A DNA stretch of 64,000 bases from Eutreptiella sp. 'Long Island Sound 2002' (Eukaryota; Euglenozoa; Euglenophyceae; Eutreptiales; Eutreptiaceae). The stretch spans positions 42,698,367 through 42,762,366 of the forward strand of contig OZ038385.1 of NCBI GenBank assembly GCA_964036045.1. Direction: 5' to 3'. The notes beneath the pieces were generated by a model. It worked only from the letters and a program-made list of their open reading frames with translations. It ran no database searches and was not told where the DNA came from. This document shows, one piece after another, positions 34,173 to 43,313 of the stretch. Numbering within the stretch: the first letter of the stretch is position 1; every line of letters begins with the position of its first letter. The translations under genes and the position numbers were made by a program.

Positions 34173-34333
34173 CCATACCACGTAGTCCGGTTCAAAAACG
34201 TATCAACAGGTCCCTACCCATGATCTCTCTCTCTCCTTCGCTCCGGCCCTCCTCCCACTGCGTCCAATTCTCTCGCTCGCTCTCTCACGCATAAAGGGGC
34301 ATTCGGGACGTTCGGTGGGTCTGTATCCCCCCC

Positions 34334-34386
34334 GGGGTTCGAAACCCCCTCGACAGGACAGAAGAGGTGTGGTATACCCACTGGGC
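34334..34386 (-). other. Second tRNA-like module (LINE-A tail)
   Basis: Minus strand: A-box-like GCCCAGTGGGTATACC (34371-34386) and a T-arm-like palindrome GGGGTTTCGAACCCC (34334-34348). The loop has one base too many and the anticodon arm is poor. A third B-box-like GGTTCGAACC is at 33893-33902 without a convincing A box. Together they give the 3' tail a SINE-like look. Confidence 0.45.
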
Positions 34387-34446
34387 TTTGACGAGTTGTT
34401 ACATGTATTCTTGTCTAGGCACTCAGTACAGCAACGTTGCATCACC

Positions 34447-37400
34447 TCATGTGTCGCCCTTGCGCCGCTTGGGGCTCTACACCAGGAATTGGGTCAGAAA
34501 CGCCTCGTATGGGTCTACTGGGGGCTCGTCCCCTGATTCTGACGACTGCCCGTATTCCCCCCCTCCCTCCTCGTCCTCCGATACTGTTATCACAGACAAG
34601 CCTTGTGGAGACCCTTCGCGCGCATCAAGGCAAGGGGGTCATCTCTCTCCCCCCCCTCCCCGCGTCTTCCGAATCTGCCACTTCTGGGGGGTTCAAGCGT
34701 TGGCGTTTTTGCAACGGTCGCAGATTGTACACGTGCAGCAACCTGCCCTCCTCCGCCTACCTATCGGCTCCCTCATTCCCCTCTATGGAGACGTGGAATG
34801 GCACCCAGAAAAACTTATATTGCCTGGACGAATCCCTGGCCAAGCCCAGTATCTGTACCCGCTGATCAGAATGGAAATCCCCGGCCAATCTCGTCTCTCC
34901 CAAAGGAGGATGTGTTTTGTCAGGCCATTGAAGTAGACTTCTGAATCTGTCACTATCGCCATAGGGTTAGCTCCAGAACATTGGCGCATGGCAAACAGGA
35001 CTGCACGCACCTCTGCTCGACCATTGGTTTGTAGCTCCTGGGGGTCCAGGGGGCACGCAAAGTTCCTCTCACCCCCCTCCCCGTAAAAACCCCCGAAACC
35101 TGCTTGCTCCCAGCCCCGCACCGTTTTGGAGGATCCATCCGTAAACACGACATCCCATCCCTTTTCTTGTAGTACCCTGAGTGTTGTTAGTGTCTACTCG
35201 ATGTGCTGTGCGTACTTTTGCTTTTTCCACTCGGTTCTCACTTCCGCTGTCAGGGACAGAACAGATCTCGGTCCCTTGGGGGGCCTCCACTTTGCGCCCA
35301 GTCGCCGCGTGCGTTGCCACTCTAGGAGGTTATCTAAATACGGTCGCAACTCGTCTCGCGGTAGGGTGGGGTTTTGCAAATGGAGCCACACCCGCAGCTT
35401 ACACACCAACGCCGCCACAAACTCAAAAACGGTAAACAGAGTACCCACAAACAACCGCTGGCACCGCAATGACCACGACGTGGCCGGTCCCGCCCAATAC
35501 ACGAGGCCCTGCGTGGTGGTTAGGCTCATCTCTGACTAGCGGTACGGCAAGTGTTTCCTTGCCACCCACCCCCCGCCCTCCAGCTCCACGTGACCATAAG
35601 TATGTTCGATGGACGATCCCAGAAACTCTCTGAATTGGCAGCCCTCAAAGAAGTGTTGATGCGTCTCCACGAATGGCTCAAACGGACAGTTCTCTTGCCG
35701 TGTCATGGCACACAGCCGCCGTGCCACAGTAACCTTACGCCACAGAGCTCGGCGTATGAAGTCCCTGTCAAAGGATGGAACCTTGGGCCGCGAGAAGACC
35801 TTCCAAACCTGATCAACAGTGGGCTGTAAAAGCATTCTGTCTCTGGTGGCCGCCAGCAGCAGGGACCGCGACCTCCACGCCTGTGCCCATTTCCCCATGT
35901 CGCAGGGAGCATCGGCACGCCACTGCGCTCCCCCCGACTGCACCGCCAGGACTGTCTAAACCACTGAGGGGTGTTTGAAGCAAAAAGTGGGCGCCATTGT
36001 CTGCACAGCGGCAGACTGCAAAACCTCTGACTGCACCAAGTGCTCCCAAAGGACATCACCTCGATGTACAGACGGCATGTGGGCATACGTCTGACGTTGC
36101 GCATTCCGGAACAATGCATTGTGCCAAAGCCCCATGACACCAGTCCGCATCGGCGGTGGGGGCGGTGGTAATGGCATTCCCTTGCGCACTTCGGAATACG
36201 ACCGAAGAGAGCCCCCGAGGTATCCCGGCGGCCGTTTAACCACCGGCGACAACTGTAGGTATGGCAATGTAGCGTTGTTGTATGTCAATCCCACAGAAAG
36301 GAGCCCAGTCCTCAAAAGGCTGCGTCAGCCCCCGCAAGAGGTGGAATACCCCTTGAGCGAACAGGACAAACGAGTGAGAATGCACCAACTGGACGTAAGC
36401 TGCCAAGCTGGCCATCGCAACACCCCCACGGCCCGTAGGCTCCGCCAAGATTCCTCTAGTCAGGCCCCAGCAACTCAGGGCAGTAGCCTGTATGACGTAC
36501 ATCTGGCGCTCCAGATGCAAATTAGGACGATGGACTCTCGCCGTCAAGTAACAGCACGGTGATATCGACATTTGTAGCAGCGCGGTGTTCTCCTCCAGTG
36601 ACAGCGGCAACGTTGAGAGGTGTCGCACCCGTAGCATCATTTTGGAGATGACTGGGCCATACGCCTCTGACGGCAAGACATGGCCTAGCAGCACACCCAA
36701 GTATTTGAGCTTCTGTTGCACTTGTAGGCCTGCATTGTGAGTAGGACACTCCCGAGACCTCGTCTTGACTAGCGCGTAAGAGTTGCCCCTGTTGATCGAC
36801 AACCCAGAGTAGTGGCCAAATATGCCGGGGACATACAGCACCGCCTCCACATTACTCACTGCACGGCGTCCACTGCCTTGAAAGAGCAGCAGCATGTCGT
36901 CCGCATAAAGCAAAATCTCCACATCCGCGTGGAGCCGAGACACATCATACACTACAGCAAGAGTCAAAGAAGAGAACAATGCCGGCGACAAAGGATCTCC
37001 TTGTCGCACACCGCTGCGGGGTCGCACCACCGCCGTCGGCACAACCTCCCCGCACACCTCGATAAGCAGTTCAGCAGTCAGGAGCTGCACCAACAACGCA
37101 ATGTATTCGTGACCTATCATTAAGTAGCGCAACATAGCCTGCACAAAAGAGTGTTGTACACTGTCGTATGCCTTCTGAAACTCAATGGCAACGACCACAA
37201 AGCGACGGTGACGACCCCAAAAATCAACCGCCTCGATGGCGTGTTCCACCATCTGCCTCCCGCGCAGGAACCCCTTTTGCGACGAGGGGGTGATAGCCTG
37301 CAGCACATCCTGAATCTGCAACAGCATGATCGCACTCACCCATTTCACCTTGGTGTTCTGTAAGGCCGGTGGCCGTTGCTTGTCCGGCATATCCGCCGAA

Positions 37401-39058
37401 ATGCTCTTTGGGATGCATTTGAGGATGGTGGCTGTCCAGTCCTCTGGTATACATCCACCTGCCAGGAATTGCTCCATAATGGCCATCATCTTCGCACTGA
37501 ATAAGCCGTCGATGGCCTGATAGACGCCTGTATGCCATCTAGACCCGGCGACGAGTGAGGCTTCATTTGCCTCAGGGGCTCCTGAACTCGCGGCAGGCTC
37601 ACCGGTCGGGATAACAGGGGGGCCGCCCTTTTGACGTTGGCCGGTATTGGAAGGGATTCCAAATACCTTGTGCAGTCCGCCTCCGTGACCGCGTTATCCA
37701 GCATGGCCCCCTCCCAAAAGTTCTGCTGCATCGAGGCCATCTGCTCCCTGTTCTGTGCGTAGTTACCCTGTAAGTCCCGAAGTTGCATGATTGTCCGCCG
37801 TTCTTCCATCTCCTTCATCAATCGCAGGACCTGTTGGCGCCGCTGCCGGGAGTCCTCCACTCGTTCCGTTTTCGTCTATAGCTCCTTCCGCAATCTTTCC
37901 ATCGACCGTTGCTTCTAGGCGTTCCTCCGCCAAGAACGACGCCAGAGCCCGATAGGCATCCCCTGTACTGCCTGGGCACAGCCCCTGCTACTCCAAGTAT
38001 TACCACCCTGACCGCACCACATGACAGGGAGAGCTGGCCCGCACAGCGGCCTCCCGCTGAGAGAAGCCCCTGGTTGACCGGCCCCAAGCCCACGCCGCCC
38101 CTTCTTCCCGCACGATGCTCTGAGCCGCCTACCACCACTCTAGCGGGGACTCCACCTGCAGCGAATGTATGCGCTCCTGCAGTTGGAGCATGGCCACCTC
38201 ATCCGCCAACATGGCCTCTGGAAATTTTTGCCTGGGCCTTCCAACCTCAACGGACGGTGGCGCCAACTGGACTACTACTCCTCTATGATCCGATCCCGTA
38301 AGAATAGTATACGCCCGCGCCACACTGGGGGTCATGGCCTCCGGCACATGCACCCTGTCAATCCGGCGGAGGTTCTTGTTGGGGCCCTAGACCGTGTGGC
38401 CAAACGTGTATTGTGGTGGCGGTGTGGCCGCCCCCGCGTGGACTAGATACCATCCGTCAATCATCGCCATCTTCCGCGGCGCGTCCACTTCCGCCCCCCA
38501 CGCGGACTGCACCCCCGACACCTCTTCTCCTTGCACAAACTGGCTATCAACTCCCGGCACCAGCATACTGTTGTGGTCCATAAGCAGCAAGGTGGGTAGC
38601 TCCGGCTGGCCCTGAAGGTACTGTCGAAGCCGTCTCCATTGTCGCTCACGCACGCTTGGGGTATGATGCATATGCGCTGATACCACCCGCACTTGTTGCT
38701 CAGTTTGATGACGCAACGTGACTATGAGTATCCTCGGCTCCAGACGATGACTTTGCGTAGCCACCCAACTGGCCTGGCGCCACAGCACTGCCGCTGATCC
38801 GCGCCCGGAGGCCACCATTGGCTCCATACCATATCCCCTCCTTGACAGCCAATACTTTTGTTGCAAAATTTCAGCCTCCGTGTCAAAATGGGTTTCCTGT
38901 ATACCAGCCAGTCGGATGCCATGCAGGTCCATCTTCCTCACTAGGTGCGATCTGCGGAGCCTGGTGTCAGTCGACTCCTGCTTACGTGCCATCCACCCAT
39001 TGAGGTTCGCTGTGAGGATCCCCATCCTCACAAACAGCTTCCAAAGATTCGTAATCAT
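34447..39058 (-). pseudogene. LINE-A ORF2: APE endonuclease, RT, Cys/His finger, RNase H (interrupted)
   Basis: Start ATG at 39058 inside ATGA. APE domain: TANLNG, IQETHF, MDHNS, RRIDRVHV and TGSDHRG, interrupted by TAG at 38387. Another TAG is at 38129. A frame change lies between 38129 and 37860, before a coiled-coil-like segment (RLMKEMEERRTI). RT: HSSPGLDGI, VAIEFQKAYDSV (motif A with Glu where Asp is expected), GVRQGDPLSPALF, LLYADDMLLL. Copy-specific frameshifts: loss of GACG near 37524 and an extra A near 36297. TAG follows at 35956, 35536 and 35194. RNase H: FTDGSS, GRAEVRAVL, VTDSEVYF; then after a frameshift FFWVPFHVSIEGNEGADR, TAG (34757), AEEGR. An acidic tail probably ends at TGA 34447-34449 after another TAG (34477). 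Confidence 0.85.
39055..39058 (-). promoter_or_regulatory. ATGA overlap of ORF1 stop and ORF2 start (LINE-A)
   Basis: The minus strand reads TC-ATGA-TTACG: the TGA ends the ORF1 frame and the ATG opens the APE frame (MITNLWKLF). Four-base overlaps of this type allow termination-reinitiation in several LINEs and viruses. LINE-B keeps it at 47924-47927. Confidence 0.65.
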
Positions 39059-40733
39059 GAGGACGGTTTAACGTCCCCCTCCCTGGTACGCTTCATAAAC
39101 TTCACCATGTCCAAGTCCATCATCTCAACCGCAGGCGCCGGCCGCGTGTCTCGCTTCGCTGCACCTTTGTTGGCCGGTTTGCCCCGACGAGTAGTGTATT
39201 CCTGTGAACTAATGATGTGGACTGGGCAGTCACCCTCTGTCGACCGCAGAAGGTGTCCGACAAGGTCCTGAACGCCTGGCCCCCGCACCTTCCAGGTGCA
39301 GGTTCGCAACTCGCCAACACTCCACCGAACTCTATCAACCACAAACTTCTCGTCGCCATCGCCCCCAACATACTGTGCACCGCTTTCTGGTCATACCACA
39401 GAGGCACGTTGATGGCACAGACACTAGTTACCTGGCCCCATGTGTCAGGGATGGTACTTGCCGTGGAGGAGGTGTCGACGTCCGAGTCCGTGAGCCATTC
39501 CCCGGATCCTTCGTCCACCACAACCAGCCCCACGCTTTCATTTGGTCGCATCATATGAGGGCGGAAGTACTCCATGGCATCCTTAGTCAGGCCAACACGA
39601 ACCTGTTTGTAAGCCGTCGACTGTAAAGCAATCTCGCTACTAACCCCCAGGACTTCCCCCATGTCCCAGAAGGCCGCAAGCACGTACGAAAAGAGGAAAG
39701 GGGCGTGTTCAATCTTCTTCTCTCTACGCACAAATGCGGAAAGTTGATACGGTTTCCCCTGCATAGCGGATCCCTTGTACCATGGGGCAGGCATGACCGC
39801 AAACCGGGGTTTCCGCCACAGCTGGGTGACCAGCGATTTGGCCCTTGTCAGATCCAATTCCTTGAACAGTATGCGGGTGTGCGGTACATCCGGTCCCGGC
39901 ACCACCACTTCATTCCGAGGTTCGGTGCCCAGGAAGGTCATGAGCTCCTGTTCCCACTGTTTATGGAACATGATAACCAACATCTTCTGAGGTACTTCCA
40001 CAGGGGTGCACCAGTCGACGGTAGGGTCATGTCCTGGCGTCATAAGCGAAAACTTCTTGTAAGCCGGCCGCCCGGTGGGCACCCAGGACGTCGGCGTACT
40101 GACAACGACCCACGGCAGCCACTGACAGACCATGACGGTGCTGCTAAAAACCCGGTCTGCTCGCCAAATTCGCTCCGGGTTGACCGACTGTGGGAGACCC
40201 TTATGAACTTCAATCGCCGGCAGAATAAAATTCGCATCATCCAGACCCTCAGGGGGGGACACAATAACAATGGAGAGCCGTACCAGTGTCGTGTGCAGGC
40301 AAGCAACGCAATCAGCGACCCGGAACATCTGTTCCTTGTCTGCCTCTGGGCCAACAATCACAATAGTGGGGGAGTTTCCCCAGAACACACCCTGCATGCC
40401 CGGCGTCGTGTCCACAGCCCAGACACTGGCCAGAGTATATGACTTCTGCGGATCGATCCCAGCGTGCAGATATAGCTTGTCCTGCACAAGGAACTGGGAT
40501 TGGTCGATGAGCGAGTTGTAGGCCAGCTGCTTGGATTCCGGAGGTAAGAGCACCGGTTCGCTGGGTGTACATTGTGCTGAGGCGCTCATTTGGCCTGTGC
40601 AGCAGGGAGCGTCGTGTCGATTCAAGACAGAACAGCGCGCCCAAGTGTGACACAACCAGGTCTTATGCCCAGTCTTCCCATAGCAGTTACTGTGCCAGCC
40701 CGGACATCGCAGGTAAAGCAACCTGTGGGTCAA
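39055..40733 (-). pseudogene. LINE-A ORF1 protein (one frameshift)
   Basis: The frame is open from the 5' end; the first ATG is at 40589, but a Cys/His cluster before it (CYGKTGHKTWLC and more Cys) looks like coding sequence, so the original start was probably upstream and lost. The body has no domain I recognise. LINE ORF1 proteins usually bind the element RNA. The long frame runs to 39120, but from about 39395 a second frame (DEKFVVDRVRWSVGELRTC, ending in MVKFMKRTREGDVKPSS) has the better protein character and ends in TGA at 39055-39057, which overlaps the ORF2 ATG. I infer a frameshift at about 39350-39395. LINE-B has the same one, so it predates the duplication. Confidence 0.65.
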
Positions 40734-40768
40734 TCAAAAAAAAATAGACACCCAGAAAGTGTCGCAAG

Positions 40769-42399
40769 CAAGGTGTTGCTAGGCCCACTTGGGCAGAACC
40801 TTGGCTGTGTTCTTTGTCATGACCCTAGTATCACAAATTGCATAGAAGATGGTAGCTCCGTAGCGATCCCCCGCACGGGGCTTACTTTTGTGTATTCTTT
40901 GGTCAACTGTGATGTGGAAAAACCAAACTTTGAGTGCGGCAAAGCTGCGGAGGAAGGATTAATGGAGGCTGCAAGGTGTAGCTAGTCCCACTTGGGCAGA
41001 ACCGTGCCAATGTTCTTTGTCATGACCCTAGTCTCAAAAATTGCATAGAAGATGGTAGCTCCGCAGCGTTCCCCCGCACGGGGCCTACTTTGGTGTATTC
41101 TTTGGTCAAATGCTACGTCGAAAAACCAAACTTTGAGTGGGGCAAAGCTGCGACGGAAGGATTAATGGAGGCTGCAAGGTGTAGCTAAGCCCACTTGGGC
41201 AGAACCGTGGCAATGTTCTTTGTCATGACCCTCGCATCACAAATGGCATAGAAGATGGTAGCTCCGCAGCGTTCCCCCGCACTGGGTTTACTTTTGTGTA
41301 TTCTTGGGTCAAATGTTACGTGGAAAAACCAAACTTTGAGTGGGGCAAAACTGCGGAGCAAGGATTAATGGAGGCCGCAAGGTGTTGCTAGGCCCACTTG
41401 GGCAGAACCGTGGCAATGTTCTTTGTCATGACCCTGGACTCAAAAATTGCAGAGAATGGTAGCTCCGCAGCGTTCCCCCGCACAAGGCCTACTTTTGTGT
41501 ATTTTTTGGTCAAATGTGATGTGGAAAAACCAAACTTTGAGTGGGGCAAAGCTGGCGAGCAAGGATTAATGGAGGCAGCAAGGTGTAGCTAGTCCCACTT
41601 GGGCGGAACCGTGCCAATGTTCTTTGTCATGACCCTGGTCTCAAAAATTGCATAGAAGATGGTAGCTCCGCAGCGTTCCCCCGCACGGGGCCTACTTTTG
41701 TGTATTCTTTGGTCAAATGTTGCGTCGAAAAACGAAACTTTGAGTGGCGCAAAACCGCGGAGGAAGGATTAAAGGAGGCTGCAAGGTGTTGCTAGGCCCA
41801 CTTGAGCATAACCGTGGCAATGATCTTTGTCATGACCCTAGTCTCACAAATTGCATAGAAGATGGTAGCTCCTCAACGTTCCCCCGCACGGGGCCTACTT
41901 TGGTGTATTCTTTGGTCAACCTTGATGTGGAAAAACCAAACTTTGAGTGGGGCAAAGCTGCGGAGCAAGGATTAATGGAGGCTGCAAGGTGTAGCTAGGC
42001 CCACTTGGGCAGAACCGTGTCAATATTCTTTGTAATGACCCTAGTCTTACAAGTTGCATAGAAGATGGTAGCTCCGCAGCGTTCCTCCGCATGGGGCCTA
42101 CTTTTGTGTATTCTTTGGTCAATGGTGATGTGGAAAAACCAAACTTTTAGTGGGGCAAAGCTGCGAAGGAAGGATTAATGGAGGCTGCAACGTGTTGCTA
42201 GGCCCACTTGGGCAGAAGCGTGGCAACATTCTTTGTCATGACCTTGGTATCACAAATTGCATAGAAGATGGTAGCTCCGTAGCGTTCCCCCGCACGGGGC
42301 CTAGTTTGGTGTATTCTTTGGTCAACTGTGCTGTGGAAAAACGAAGTGGAGCAAAGCTGAAGAGGAAGGATTAATGGAGGCTTCAAGGTTTTGCTAGGC
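40769..42399. repeat. 203-bp satellite, block 3 (about 8 units)
   Basis: Lies between LINE-A and LINE-B. The first about 365 bp and the last about 410 bp belong to the segmental duplication; the middle 856 bp (41135-41990) is unique to this spacer. Confidence 0.95.
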
Positions 42400-42971
42400 T
42401 GGCATAGTGAGGGATACTTGGCTAACCGGGTATCCCCGCTCACAGGATCTGGCTCCGCACAAATCTGTTCAAAGCGGGGTCCAGCCCATTCATAGTGTTG
42501 TGGCCCGAGGCAATAGCTTTTGCACACATACAACTGCATAGCACTTGCACTACATACATCTGGTTAGACACACTTGATCTCTTATGGATGGCGCCCAAGC
42601 GAAGCGCGGTCTGGGAAGGTTGGAAGAGGTCGGGCATCCCTCCTCCAGGCGCTGGTATGTTTGTTTGTCGTGCCGGCGGTGCGGCTGGTGTGTCCTACTA
42701 GGGGTGCAGCGCCACGTGCCCCAGCAGAAGCACCCTGGACTTCAGCGCCGCTGGTCCCTGGTTCGAACCCCACTGTTCGAGCCGCTGCGAGAGCGGCGGC
42801 TCGGGCAAAGGCAAGCAACGGGTGGGGTGGCAGCCTGCCATCGTGCGAGGGCGGTGATGGGGCGCACTGCTGCAGGTGGCTGGGCTCTTTTTCTGCCTTT
42901 AAAAGTTGAAAAAGCGGGAGGTGCCCTAGACCCAGGTCGGGCGAGGCCGGTGGGGGGGAGCACTGCTCCAG

Positions 42972-43039
42972 GCCGGGTTCGAACCGGCGATTCTATGCGA
43001 TGACAGTCGAAGATGGTAACCACTATGCCACACTGCCTC
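42972..43039 (-). other. tRNA-like module with pol III A and B boxes (LINE-B tail)
   Basis: Copy of the 34105-34172 module at an offset of 8867 bp, with the same A box, anticodon-like arm and perfect T arm. The companion module lies at 43201-43253 and the lone B-box-like palindrome at 42760-42769. Confidence 0.6.
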
Positions 43040-43313
43040 CCATACCATGTAGTCCGGTTCAAAAACGTATCAACAGGTCCCTACCCATGATCTCTCTGTC
43101 TCCTTCGCTCCGGCCCTCCTCCCACTGCGTCCAATTCTCTCGCTCGCTCTCTCACGCATAAAGGGGCATTCGGGACGTTCGGTGGGTCTGTATCCCCCCC
43201 GGGGTTCGAAACCCCCTCGACAGGACAGAAGAGGTGTGGTATACCCACTGGGCTTTGACGAGTTGTTACATGTATTCTTGTCTAGGCACTCAGTACAGCA
43301 ACGTCGCATCACC

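Larger units (their letters stand above)
33533..40768 (-). mobile_element. LINE-A: non-LTR retrotransposon with ORF1, APE-RT-RNase H ORF2 and tRNA-like tail
   Basis: A 7.2-kb minus-strand element inserted in the satellite. A 16-bp target-site duplication with one mismatch flanks it (33517-33532 CAAGGTTTTGCTAGGC; 40769-40784 CAAGGTGTTGCTAGGC), typical of target-primed reverse transcription. ORF1 and ORF2 overlap by four bases. ORF2 encodes, in order, an APE endonuclease, RT, a Cys/His finger and RNase H. The 3' end (33533) has no poly-A. The 5' end lies just after a Cys-rich part of ORF1 without an ATG, so the copy may be 5'-truncated. Same family as LINE-1 but much less decayed. Confidence 0.9.
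33124..41134. repeat. Segmental duplication, left copy (contains LINE-A)
   Basis: Sequence 33124-41134 recurs at 41991-50003 at an offset of 8867-8870 bp. It covers about 400 bp of satellite on the left, the whole LINE and about 365 bp of satellite on the right. Private satellite variants (CTTACAAGTTGC, TTCCTCCGCATGG, AAATGCTACGTCG) are shared, which marks duplication of a larger block rather than two insertions. Confidence 0.9.

Noticed and set aside
34315-40985. Long plus-strand frames over LINE-A (and the same in LINE-B)
   Set aside because: They are antisense shadows of ORF1 and ORF2, without domains of their own.
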